Below are positions 30,329 through 41,572 of a stretch of DNA of 64,000 nucleotides, in pieces. A model generated the notes under the pieces. The model saw only the letters and a list, made by a program, of their open reading frames with translations, did not search any database and was not told where the DNA came from. Made by a program: the position numbers and the translations under genes. This DNA comes from Methylobrevis albus (GTDB lineage: Bacteria; Pseudomonadota; Alphaproteobacteria; Rhizobiales; Pleomorphomonadaceae), in the NCBI RefSeq assembly GCF_015904235.1, contig NZ_JADZLT010000051.1, positions 186,001 through 250,000 on the forward strand, read 5' to 3'. How positions within the stretch are numbered: the stretch's first letter is position 1; each line of letters starts with the position of its first letter.

Positions 30329-31729
30329 ATGCCCGTCGCCACCGAATATCACGTCAAGGACATCTCCCTCGCCGGCTGGGGCCGCACCGAGATCGAGATC
30401 GCCGAGGTCGAGATGCCGGGCCTGATGGCCGTGCGCGAGGAATTCGCAGCTTCGCAGCCGCTGAAGGGCGCCCGCATCGCCGGCTCGCTGCACATGACGA
30501 TCCAGACCGCCGTGCTGATCGAGACGCTGGTGGCGCTCGGCGCCGACGTCCGCTGGGCCTCGTGCAACATCTTCTCGACCCAGGACCACGCCGCCGCGGC
30601 CATCGCCGCCGCCGGCATCCCGGTGTTCGCCGAAAAGGGCGAGACGCTGGAAGAATACTGGACCTACACCGACCGCCTGCTCGACTGGGGCAACGGCGAG
30701 ACGGCGAACATGATCCTCGACGACGGCGGCGACGCCACCATGCTCGTCCTGATCGGCGCCAAGGCCGAGACCGACCCGTCGGTCATCGCCAGCCCGAAGA
30801 ACGAGGAAGAAGAGTACTTCTACGCCACCATCGCCAAGCGCCTCGCCAAGACCCCCGGCTTCTATTCGAAGGTCAAGGCGAACATCCGCGGCGTTTCCGA
30901 GGAGACGACGACCGGCGTGATGCGGCTCTACCAGCTGCAGGAGAAGGGCGAACTGCCGTTCCCGGCGATCAACGTCAACGACAGCGTGACGAAGTCGAAG
31001 TTCGACAACAAGTACGGCTGCCGCGAGAGCCTCGTCGACGCGATCCGCCGTGGCACCGACGTGATGATGGCCGGCAAGGTCGCCGTCGTCTGCGGCTACG
31101 GCGACGTCGGCAAGGGCTCGGCGCAGTCGCTGTCGGGCTCCGGCGCCCGCGTGCTCGTCACCGAGATCGACCCGATCTGCGCGCTGCAGGCGGCGATGGA
31201 CGGCTACGAGGTCGTGACGCTGGAAGAGGCCGCCCCGCGCGCCGACATCGTGGTGACGGCGACCGGCAACAAGGACATCGTCACCATCGAGCACATGCGC
31301 CGCTTCAAGGACATGGCGATCGTCTGCAACATCGGCCACTTCGACAACGAGATCCAGGTCGCGGCGCTGAAGAACCTCAAGTGGCGCAACGTCAAGCCGC
31401 AGGTCGACCTGATCGAGTTCCCCGACGGCAAGCGCATGATCCTGCTCTCCGAAGGCCGCCTCGTGAACCTCGGCAACGCCACCGGCCATCCGAGCTTCGT
31501 GATGAGCGCCTCGTTCTCGAACCAGACCCTCGCCCAGATCGAACTCTGGACCCGCGGCTCGACCTACGAGAACAAGGTCTACGTGCTGCCGAAGCACCTC
31601 GACGAAAAGGTCGCCGCCCTGCACCTCGCCAAGCTCGGCGCCAAGCTCACCGTGCTCACCGACGACCAGGCCGCTTACATCGGCGTCAAGCAGACCGGCC
31701 CGTTCAAGTCCGAGCAGTACCGCTACTGA
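30329..31729 (+). CDS. ahcY: Adenosylhomocysteinase (SAH hydrolase)
   Basis: 466-aa NAD-dependent enzyme hydrolysing S-adenosylhomocysteine to adenosine and homocysteine, clearing the by-product of methylation. Features: [49 protein letters not shown], the NAD-binding [17 protein letters not shown] and [14 protein letters not shown], and the C-terminal KSEQYRY. It includes the ~40-residue insertion found in many bacterial forms ([20 protein letters not shown]). ATG at 30329 after CGAGGAGA. Own promoter and operator candidate upstream, strong hairpin downstream, so probably a single-gene unit. Confidence 0.98.
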   Translation: MPVATEYHVKDISLAGWGRTEIEIAEVEMPGLMAVREEFAASQPLKGARIAGSLHMTIQTAVLIETLVALGADVRWASCNIFSTQDHAAAAIAAAGIPVFAEKGETLEEYWTYTDRLLDWGNGETANMILDDGGDATMLVLIGAKAETDPSVIASPKNEEEEYFYATIAKRLAKTPGFYSKVKANIRGVSEETTTGVMRLYQLQEKGELPFPAINVNDSVTKSKFDNKYGCRESLVDAIRRGTDVMMAGKVAVVCGYGDVGKGSAQSLSGSGARVLVTEIDPICALQAAMDGYEVVTLEEAAPRADIVVTATGNKDIVTIEHMRRFKDMAIVCNIGHFDNEIQVAALKNLKWRNVKPQVDLIEFPDGKRMILLSEGRLVNLGNATGHPSFVMSASFSNQTLAQIELWTRGSTYENKVYVLPKHLDEKVAALHLAKLGAKLTVLTDDQAAYIGVKQTGPFKSEQYRY

Positions 31730-31743
31730 GGCGGGTTTTCTCC

Positions 31744-31767
31744 GGATCCCGCCTTCGGGCGGGATCC
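31744..31767 (+). terminator. Perfect 10-bp stem-loop after ahcY
   Basis: GGATCCCGCC and GGCGGGATCC pair perfectly around a TTCG tetraloop, 15 bp after the ahcY stop. Very stable hairpin without a T-run; likely terminator. The remaining bases to 32005 show no gene. Confidence 0.7.
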
Positions 31768-32005
31768 CGCTTCGGCGCGCACGGCTGTGGCCGGCGCGCC
31801 CGAGGGGAGAGCCTCGGCCGGCGCGATCTTTCACCGAGCGGCCGACGTCCCCAGCCTCCCCGCCCTTGCAGCCCAGCCCTGCGCCTCCCCGGCTTGGCAA
31901 TCTCGGAAAATCGGGTCTGACTGACCGCGACTGCACTTCTGCCGCAGTTTGAGTCTCCTGTGCGGCCCACCCGGCGCCTGACCGGAGCCGAACCGGGAAA
32001 GCCCG

Positions 32006-33238
32006 ATGTCCGAAGCCTGCCTCGACCGTCCCGCCGCCGACGCTGCTGCGGAAGCCGCCGCGCCGCCGACGCGCATGGCCGTCGCGCTGGTGCTGCTGGC
32101 GCTCGCCGTCGGCGGGTTCGGCATCGGCACCGGCGAGTTCGCCATCATGGGCATCCTGCCCGAGATCGCCCGCGGGCTCGGTGTTTCGGTGCCCGAAGCG
32201 GGCTATGCGATCACCGCCTACGCGGTCGGCGTCGTGATCGGCGCGCCGGTGATCGCGGTGCTGTCTGCCAAGCTGCCGCGGCGCACGCTGCTCGTCGGGC
32301 TGATGGTGATCTTCGCCATCGGCAACGCCGCGAGCGCGATGGCGCCCGATTTCGAGAGCTTTGTCTTCATCCGCTTCCTCACCGGCCTGCCGCACGGCGC
32401 CTATTTCGGCGTCGCCGCCCTCGTCGCCGCCTCCATGGTGCCGGTGCACCGCCGCACCCAGGCGGTCGGCACGGTCATGCTCGGCCTCACCATCGCAACA
32501 TTGGTCGGCACGCCGATCGCGACGTGGTCGGGCCAGGCGCTGAGCTGGCGCGCCACTTTCGCCGCCGTCGGCGCGATCGGGGCGCTCACCGTGGTGTTGA
32601 TCGCGATCTACCTGCCGCGCGACAAGGTGGCGGCCGGGGCGAGCGCGCTGCGCGAACTCGGCGCCTTCCGCCGCCGCCAGGTCTGGCTGACGCTCGGCAT
32701 CGGCGCGGTCGGCTTCGGTGGCCTGTTCAGCGTGTTCAGCTACATCGCCCCGACCGCGACCGAGGTCGCCGGCATGGCGCCGTCGTCGGTGCCGATGCTG
32801 ATGGCCCTCTTCGGCGGCGGCATGGTCGCGGGCAACGTCGTCGGCGCCTGGCTCGCCGACCGCGCCCTGATGGGCACCATCGGCGGGGCGCTCGTCTGGT
32901 GCGGCGCCGTGTCGACGCTGTTCTGGCTGACGGCGGAGTATCCGGTGATGGTCGGGCTGTGCTCGTTCCTCGTCGGCTGCTCGGTGGCGATCGGCCCGGC
33001 GCTGCAGACCCGGCTGATGGACGTCGCCGCCGACGCGCAGACGCTGGCCGCCGCCCTCAACCACTCCGCCTTCAACATCGCCAACGGCCTCGGCGCCTGG
33101 CTCGGCGGCGTCGCCATCATCGGCGGCTACGGCTATGCCGCCACCGGCTGGGTCGGCGCGCTGCTGGCGCTCGCCGGCCTCGTCGTCTTCACCGTCGCCG
33201 TCCTCGACAGCCGGGGTCGCCCGAGCCCGACCCGGTAG
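32006..33238 (+). CDS. MFS transporter, DHA1 (AraJ-like) family
   Basis: 410-aa major facilitator with 12 predicted membrane helices beginning near residue 24. The AraJ/YdhP-type signature GTGEFAIMGILPEIARGLGVS follows helix 1, and RFLTGLPHGAYFGVAALVAASMVP and GTVMLGLTIATLVGTPIATW mark helices 4-5. The central loop RDKVAAGASALRELGAFRRRQ separates the two halves. Such proteins export sugars, nucleosides or drugs by proton antiport; the substrate is unknown. ATG at 32006. It stands alone between ahcY and divL, 228 bp from divL. Confidence 0.9.
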   Translation: MSEACLDRPAADAAAEAAAPPTRMAVALVLLALAVGGFGIGTGEFAIMGILPEIARGLGVSVPEAGYAITAYAVGVVIGAPVIAVLSAKLPRRTLLVGLMVIFAIGNAASAMAPDFESFVFIRFLTGLPHGAYFGVAALVAASMVPVHRRTQAVGTVMLGLTIATLVGTPIATWSGQALSWRATFAAVGAIGALTVVLIAIYLPRDKVAAGASALRELGAFRRRQVWLTLGIGAVGFGGLFSVFSYIAPTATEVAGMAPSSVPMLMALFGGGMVAGNVVGAWLADRALMGTIGGALVWCGAVSTLFWLTAEYPVMVGLCSFLVGCSVAIGPALQTRLMDVAADAQTLAAALNHSAFNIANGLGAWLGGVAIIGGYGYAATGWVGALLALAGLVVFTVAVLDSRGRPSPTR

Positions 33239-33466
33239 CCGGAGCCGGGTGCGAAAGCGCGGTGCCAAAGCCGGGTGCAGGGCGGCGGCGCGCGCCTGCC
33301 GCGCGAGGCAAGCGGCGATTTCGGCTTTTCCACACGGCAATATCCGACAGGGACTCTTTGAGCCTCCGGCCGAAGCGGCTATTTTCGACTGATTCGGAGC
33401 GGCGGCCGCGGGTGACGGTGCGGCTCGCGATCCTGGGGCACATCAATCATTCGAGGGGAACGGGCG

Positions 33467-35983
<2,517 letters not shown>

Positions 35984-35990
35984 GCGCGCC

Positions 35991-37565
35991 GTGAGCGAGC
36001 CGCCGGTCCCGGCCGCCGGTGGCGACGATGCCGGCGACGCAGCGGTCCTCGTCGACCGCGTGCTGTCCGGCGAGGCGGCGACACGGTGCTTCGCCGACGA
36101 CATCGCGGCGATCCTCGGCGCCGGCGACTGCCTCTGCCTTTCGGGCGACCTCGGCGCCGGCAAGACCACCTTCGCCCGCGCGCTGCTCAGGGCACTCGCC
36201 GCGGATGCGGCGCTCGAGGTGCCGAGCCCGACCTTCACCCTGGTGCAGCCCTACGACCTCGCCCGGTTTCCCGTCGCCCACTTCGACCTCTACCGCATCG
36301 GCGACGCCGCAGAACTCGCCGAAATCGGCTTCGACGAGGCACTCGGCGCCGGCGTCGCGCTGATCGAATGGCCGGAACGCGCCGAAGAGGCGATGCCGGC
36401 GGGCGCGCTCTGGCTGCGCTTCGATATCGCCGACGCCGGCGCCGCCCGCCGCGTCCGCCTCGCCACCCGCCGCCCGGAACGCTGGGCCCGGCGGCTTGAA
36501 TCGACCGCCGCCGCCCGCGCGCTCACCGAGCGGGCCGGCCTCGGCGGCGCGGCGCGGCGCTGGCTGCAGGGCGACGCCTCGAGCCGCTCCTATGAACGCA
36601 TCATGCATAACGAGCGCTCCGCCGTGTTGATGTCGTGGCCGGCACCGGCCGAGACGCCCGCGACGTCCGCCGCCCGCGCCTATGCCGCGACCGCCCATAT
36701 CCAGAGCGATCCCGCCGCTTTCGTCGGCGTTGCCGAGGGCCTGCGCCGGCACGGCTTCGTCGCGCCGGAGCTGCTCGGCGCCGACCCGGCGGCGCGGCTC
36801 TACCTCTTCTCCGATCTCGGCAGCCTGCCCGTCGTCGAAGGCGGCGCGCCGATCGCGGACCGCTATCTCGCCGCCGCCGAACTCCTCGCCGATCTCGCCC
36901 TCGCCGAGCTGCCGGACGCCGTCGACCTCGGCGACGTCTTCGGCGACGGGACACGGCATCGCCACGTCGTGCCGCCCTACGACCATGCGGCGCTCGCCAT
37001 CGAACTCTCGCTCTTCACCGAGTGGTGGATTCCGCACCGGCACGGCCGGCCGGCGACGGAGGATGAACGCGCCGAATTCGAAGGCCTCTGGGCACCGCTG
37101 GTTGATCGCCTCGTCGCCGCCGAGCCGGTCTGGGTGCTGCGCGACTTCCATTCGCCGAACCTGCTCTGGCAGCCGGCAGGAGAGGGCCGGCGGCGGCTCG
37201 GGCTCGTCGATGTGCAGGACACGGTGATCGGCCCGTCCGCCTACGACCTCGCCTCGCTCGCCTACGACGCCCGGGTCGACGTCCCCGCGGATCTCCGGGC
37301 CGCGATCATCGACACCTACCTCGCCGCCCGCGCCGCTGCGGGGCGCCCGGTGGACCGGGACGCCTTCGTCGCCGAGTTCCACATCGCGGCGGCGCAGCGC
37401 CTCACCAAGATCTTCGGCGGCTTTGCCCGCCTCGCCCGCCGCGACGGCAAGCCCGGCTATCTCCGCCACGTCCCGCGCCTCGAAACCTACCTGCGCGAGG
37501 CGCTCGCCGATCCGGTTCTCGCCGGGCTTTCGCTCTGGTATGAACGGCATCTGCCGGGCGCCTGA
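35991..37565 (+). CDS. Fusion of TsaE (tRNA t6A ATPase) and AmgK-like sugar kinase
   Basis: 524-aa two-domain protein. Residues ~18-165 are TsaE, the ATPase that recycles the TsaBD complex making t6A37 in tRNA: P-loop SGDLGAGKTTFARALL (52-60), PSPTFTLVQPY, HFDLYRIG, EWPER. Residues ~180-510 are an aminoglycoside-phosphotransferase fold like AmgK, the anomeric MurNAc/GlcNAc kinase: GDASSRSYERI, LYLFSDLGS, the catalytic segment VLRDFHSPNLLW and LVDVQDTVIGPSAYDLASL. The start is a GTG at 35991 with GGAG upstream, 8 bp after divL. The next gene is a MurU-like uridylyltransferase, which supports AmgK. Both halves look intact, so a bifunctional protein rather than a decayed fusion. Confidence 0.9.
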   Translation: MSEPPVPAAGGDDAGDAAVLVDRVLSGEAATRCFADDIAAILGAGDCLCLSGDLGAGKTTFARALLRALAADAALEVPSPTFTLVQPYDLARFPVAHFDLYRIGDAAELAEIGFDEALGAGVALIEWPERAEEAMPAGALWLRFDIADAGAARRVRLATRRPERWARRLESTAAARALTERAGLGGAARRWLQGDASSRSYERIMHNERSAVLMSWPAPAETPATSAARAYAATAHIQSDPAAFVGVAEGLRRHGFVAPELLGADPAARLYLFSDLGSLPVVEGGAPIADRYLAAAELLADLALAELPDAVDLGDVFGDGTRHRHVVPPYDHAALAIELSLFTEWWIPHRHGRPATEDERAEFEGLWAPLVDRLVAAEPVWVLRDFHSPNLLWQPAGEGRRRLGLVDVQDTVIGPSAYDLASLAYDARVDVPADLRAAIIDTYLAARAAAGRPVDRDAFVAEFHIAAAQRLTKIFGGFARLARRDGKPGYLRHVPRLETYLREALADPVLAGLSLWYERHLPGA

Positions 37566-37625
37566 GACGCCCGGCCCCCGATTTCCCGGGCGCCCCGTGC
37601 CCGCCAGCGGATCGATCCGACACCG

Positions 37626-38387
37626 ATGCCCACGGTATCCGAGACCACATCAGACACTGAGTTTCCGGCGAAGACCCCGCGCAAGGCGATGGTGCTCGCC
37701 GCCGGCCGCGGCAAGCGCATGCGGCCGCTGTCGGCGACGACGCCGAAGCCGCTGATCGAGGTGCGCGGCCGCGCGCTCGTCGACCACGTGCTCGACCGGC
37801 TGGTCGAGGCCGGCGTCGAGACCGCGGTGGTCAACGTCCACTACCTCGCCGACCTCGTCGAGGTGCACGTCCTGAAGCGCACCGCCCCGGCGATCATCAT
37901 CTCCGACGAGCGCGACCGGCTGCTCGACACCGGCGGCGGCGTGGTCAAGGCGCTGCCGCACTTCGGCGACGAGCCGTTCTACCATCTCAACTCGGACTCG
38001 ATCTGGATCGAGGGCATTCGCCCGAACCTCGCCATGCTCGCCGAGCACTTCGACGCCAGCCGCATGGACATGCTGCTGCTGCTCGCCCCCACCGTCAGCA
38101 GCGTCGGCTACGACGGCGTGGGCGACTTCGTCATGGACAAGGACGGCCGCCTCGCGCGCCGGCCCGAACGCGACGTCGCCCCCTTCGTCTACGCGGGGGC
38201 CGCGATCATCCATCCGCGCATCTTCGAGGGCGAGACGGTGGCGCCGTTCTCGCTCAACCGCTTCTTCGACGCCGGCATCGACGCCGGCCGCCTGTTCGGC
38301 CTGCGCATGGACGGCATCTGGCTGCACGTCGGCACGCCGCAGGCGATCGGCGAGGCGGAAGCCTCGATCGCCGCCAGCGCGGCATGA
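37626..38387 (+). CDS. murU: MurU-like nucleotidyltransferase (MurNAc-1-phosphate uridylyltransferase)
   Basis: 253-aa sugar-nucleotidyltransferase. After ~20 variable residues comes the nucleotide-binding loop AMVLAAGRGKRMRPLSATTPKPLIEV, then VDHVLDRLVEAG, VVNVHYLADLVEVHV, the DTGGGVVKALP signature and HLNSDSIW, with the metal Asp in NSDS, and WLHVGTPQAI at the end. No hexapeptide repeats, so it lacks an acetyltransferase half. MurU converts MurNAc alpha-1-phosphate to UDP-MurNAc, bypassing MurA/MurB; the adjacent AmgK-like kinase would supply its substrate. The stop overlaps the addB start (ATGA). Confidence 0.85.
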   Translation: MPTVSETTSDTEFPAKTPRKAMVLAAGRGKRMRPLSATTPKPLIEVRGRALVDHVLDRLVEAGVETAVVNVHYLADLVEVHVLKRTAPAIIISDERDRLLDTGGGVVKALPHFGDEPFYHLNSDSIWIEGIRPNLAMLAEHFDASRMDMLLLLAPTVSSVGYDGVGDFVMDKDGRLARRPERDVAPFVYAGAAIIHPRIFEGETVAPFSLNRFFDAGIDAGRLFGLRMDGIWLHVGTPQAIGEAEASIAASAA

Positions 38388-41300
38388 GCGAGGGTGCCGC
38401 GCCCGGCGGCGCGGCACCGCGCGTCTTCACGATTCCCCCCGGCGCCGACTTCCTTGGTGAACTCGCCGCCGCCCTCGTCGACGGCCGGCTGATCCCCGGC
38501 CTCGATCCGCGCGCCGACCCGCTCGCCTTTTCCGCCGTCACCCTGTTGTTGCCGACCCGCCGCGCCGCCCGCGTCCTGCGCGGCCGCCTCGTGGCGGCGC
38601 TCGGCGGCGACGGCACCGGCATCGCCGCGATCCTGCCCGTGATCCGCCCGATCGGCGACATCGACGAGGACCTCGACGCCTTCGACCCGGATGCCGGCGA
38701 GGCGATCGGCGAGGCCGCCGACGCGCTCGACCTGCCGCCCGCGATCGGCGAGGCGGAACGCATCCTCGGCCTCGCGCGGCTGATCGCGAGCTGGCGCGAC
38801 CGGGTCGCCCCCGCGCTCACCCTGACGCCGTCCGGCGCGCCGATCCGGCTGCCGAGCTCGCCGGCCGATGCGGTGCACCTTGCCCGCGATCTCCTCCGCC
38901 TCATCGACCAGGCCGTCACCGAGGAGGTGCGCTGGGACAGGCTCGCCACCATCGTGCCCGCCGAGCACGCTGCCTGGTGGCAGATGACGCTGACCTTCCT
39001 CGAGATCGCCACCGCCGCCTGGCCGGCCTATATCGCCGAGCGCGGCCTGATCGAGCCGGCCGAGCGCCGCCGCCGCCTCGCCGAGCGCTTCGCCGCCCGC
39101 CTCGCCGGTGGCCATGCGCATGGGCCGGTGATCGCCGCCGGCTCGACCGGCTCGATCCCGACCACCGCGCGCATCCTCGCCGCCGTCGCCCGGCTGCCCG
39201 CCGGCGCCGTGGTGCTCCCGGGCCTCGATGGGCATCTCGACGACGCCACCTTCGCCGCCATCGCCCCCGAGGTCGGCGACGAGGTGGCAGGCCATCCGCA
39301 GGCGGCGCTCGCCCGGCTGCTGCGCACCATCGGCATCGACCGGGCCGATGTCCTGCCGCTCGCCGCCGTGCCGCCGCTCGCCGACCTGCGCGAGCGCGTC
39401 GTCTCTGCGGCGCTGTGCCCGGCCGAGGCCACCGACGGCTGGGCCGCCTTCCGCGACGCCGCCGGTGCCGACACCATCGCGGCGGCGTTTGCCGGCGCGA
39501 CCTTGATCGCCGCGCGCACCCCGGCCGAGGAGGCGCTGGCGATTGCGATCGCGCTGCGCGAAACCGTGGAGACGCCGCGCCTGACTGCAGCGCTCGTCAC
39601 CCCCGACCGCGACCTCGCCCGCCGCGTCTCGATCGAACTCGCCCGCTTCGGCCTCGCCGTCGAGGATTCCGCCGGTGCGCCGCTCGACACCACGCCGCCC
39701 GCCGTGCTCGCCCGCCTCGCCGCCGAGACGGTCTTTGCCGGCTATGCTCCCGAGACGCTGCTGTCGCTGCTGAAACATCCGCTCACCCGCCTCGGCCTGC
39801 CGGTCCCCGCCGCCCGCCAGGCGGCGCGGGCGGTCGAGATCGCGGCCCTGCGTGGGCCCCGCCTGTTGCCCGGCACCGCGGCGCTGGTCGCAGCGCTCGA
39901 GGCGGCGCTGGTGCGCTTCGAGGATCCCGAGGCGCGCATCGCCCCGGCCTTGCGGCTGCTCGGGCCGGAGGGCGTCCGCGCCGGCCTCGACCTCGCCCGC
40001 CGCCTCGCCGCGGCGCTGGCGCCGCTGGAGGCGGCGGCGATGGGGTCGGCGCTCCCGGTCGGGCGCTGGATGGAGCTGCATCTTTGCGCGCTGCGCGCCC
40101 TCGCCGCCGACGAGGCGGGCGACGACCGCGCCCTCTTTGCCGGCCACCCCGGCGAAGCGTTTGCCGCCTTCGTCGTCGGCTTCCTCGACGCCGAGGCGAC
40201 CGGCCTGCCGGTCGAGGCTGGCGAGTATCCCGCCGTCTTCGCAGCATTGCTCGCCGGCCGTCCGGTGCGCCGGCCGGCGAGCGGCGAGACGCGCGTCTTC
40301 ATCTGGGGCACGTTGGAAGCGCGCCTGATGCATGTCGATCGCATGATCCTCGGCGGCCTCGTCGAGGGGCAGTGGCCCGCCGCGACTGAGACCGGACCGT
40401 GGCTGTCGCGGCCGATGCGCACGGCGCTCGCCTTCGGCGCCCCGGAGCGCCGCGTCGGTCTCGCCGCGCATGATTTCGCCATGCGCTGCGGCGCGGGCGA
40501 CCTGATCGTCACGTTTCCTGAAAAGCAGGGCGGCGCCCCGACCGTGCCGAGCCGCTGGCTGCAGCGGCTGTTCGCGGTGCTCGGCGCGGACACCGTCGCC
40601 GGTCTTCGCCGCCGCGGCGACCGCTTCCTCGGCCTCGCCCGCCGCATCGACGAGGCACCTGAAGTGCCGCGGGCGCGTCGCGCCGCCGGCCGGCCACCGC
40701 TCGCTGACCGCCCGAGCCGCATCAACGTCACCGACGTCGAGACCTGGATCCGCGACCCTTACGCGCTCTACGCCCGCCGCATCCTGCGCCTGGAATCGCT
40801 GGAGCCGCTCGGCCGCCTGCCGGACATCGCGGCGCGCGGCAGCGTCATCCACGACGCCCTCGCCGAGTTCGCCGCCACCTGGACCGGCCCGTTCGACGCG
40901 TCCGCAATCGCCGCGCTCACCGCGATCGGCGCGGAAAAATTCGCGCCGCTCCGGCTCTATCCGGAAGTGCACGCGCTGTGGTGGCCGCGCTTTTGCGAAA
41001 TCGCCCGCTTCGTTGTCGAGAGCTTCGAGGCCGAACGCCCGCTTGGCGCCCGGCGCCTGCCGGAGGTGACGGGCGCGTTTGAGTTCCTCGTCGGCACGGA
41101 ACCGTTCCTGCTCACCGGCCGCGCCGACCGCATCGACCTCGACCCGGACGGCAGCGCCGTGCTGATCGACTTCAAGACCGGCACCCCGCCGTCGGCGAAG
41201 CAGATCGGCACGCTGATGCGCCCGCAGCTGCCGCTCGAAGCCGCGATGCTGGCGGCCGGCGCCTTCGAGGGCCTGCCGCCGGCGACCGCTTCCGCCCTGC

Positions 41301-41572
41301 TGCACGTCGTGCTGAAGGGCTACGCCGGCCGCGACAAGATCGAGGTGTTCGACGGCTACAAGCCGAAGGACCAGCCGGCGCAGGATCTCGCCACCGTGGT
41401 CGCCCGCGCCATGCAGCAGCTCGCCGGCCTCGTCGCGCTCTATCGCAACCCCGAGCAGCCCTATCTCTCGCGCACCCGCGTGCTGCTCGGCCGCCAGCGC
41501 GACATGCCCTACGACCACCTCGCCCGCACCCGCGAGTGGACCACCGCCGGGGACGAGGAGGACGCGGAATGA
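38384..41572 (+). CDS. addB: Double-strand break repair protein AddB, alphaproteobacterial type
   Basis: 1062-aa subunit of the AddAB helicase-nuclease that processes DNA ends and loads RecA. The N-terminal helicase-like half begins LVDGRLIPGLDPRADPLAFSAVTLLLPTRRAAR and has no GxGKT Walker A, unlike Bacillus AddB. The C-terminal RecB-type nuclease (from about residue 780: INVTDVETWIRDPYALYARRIL) contains GRADRIDLDPDG and LIDFKTG, the metal and catalytic residues. I see no four-cysteine iron-sulfur pattern around the nuclease. Overlaps murU and addA by 4 bp each, so strictly co-translated. Confidence 0.95.
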   Translation: MSEGAAPGGAAPRVFTIPPGADFLGELAAALVDGRLIPGLDPRADPLAFSAVTLLLPTRRAARVLRGRLVAALGGDGTGIAAILPVIRPIGDIDEDLDAFDPDAGEAIGEAADALDLPPAIGEAERILGLARLIASWRDRVAPALTLTPSGAPIRLPSSPADAVHLARDLLRLIDQAVTEEVRWDRLATIVPAEHAAWWQMTLTFLEIATAAWPAYIAERGLIEPAERRRRLAERFAARLAGGHAHGPVIAAGSTGSIPTTARILAAVARLPAGAVVLPGLDGHLDDATFAAIAPEVGDEVAGHPQAALARLLRTIGIDRADVLPLAAVPPLADLRERVVSAALCPAEATDGWAAFRDAAGADTIAAAFAGATLIAARTPAEEALAIAIALRETVETPRLTAALVTPDRDLARRVSIELARFGLAVEDSAGAPLDTTPPAVLARLAAETVFAGYAPETLLSLLKHPLTRLGLPVPAARQAARAVEIAALRGPRLLPGTAALVAALEAALVRFEDPEARIAPALRLLGPEGVRAGLDLARRLAAALAPLEAAAMGSALPVGRWMELHLCALRALAADEAGDDRALFAGHPGEAFAAFVVGFLDAEATGLPVEAGEYPAVFAALLAGRPVRRPASGETRVFIWGTLEARLMHVDRMILGGLVEGQWPAATETGPWLSRPMRTALAFGAPERRVGLAAHDFAMRCGAGDLIVTFPEKQGGAPTVPSRWLQRLFAVLGADTVAGLRRRGDRFLGLARRIDEAPEVPRARRAAGRPPLADRPSRINVTDVETWIRDPYALYARRILRLESLEPLGRLPDIAARGSVIHDALAEFAATWTGPFDASAIAALTAIGAEKFAPLRLYPEVHALWWPRFCEIARFVVESFEAERPLGARRLPEVTGAFEFLVGTEPFLLTGRADRIDLDPDGSAVLIDFKTGTPPSAKQIGTLMRPQLPLEAAMLAAGAFEGLPPATASALLHVVLKGYAGRDKIEVFDGYKPKDQPAQDLATVVARAMQQLAGLVALYRNPEQPYLSRTRVLLGRQRDMPYDHLARTREWTTAGDEEDAE

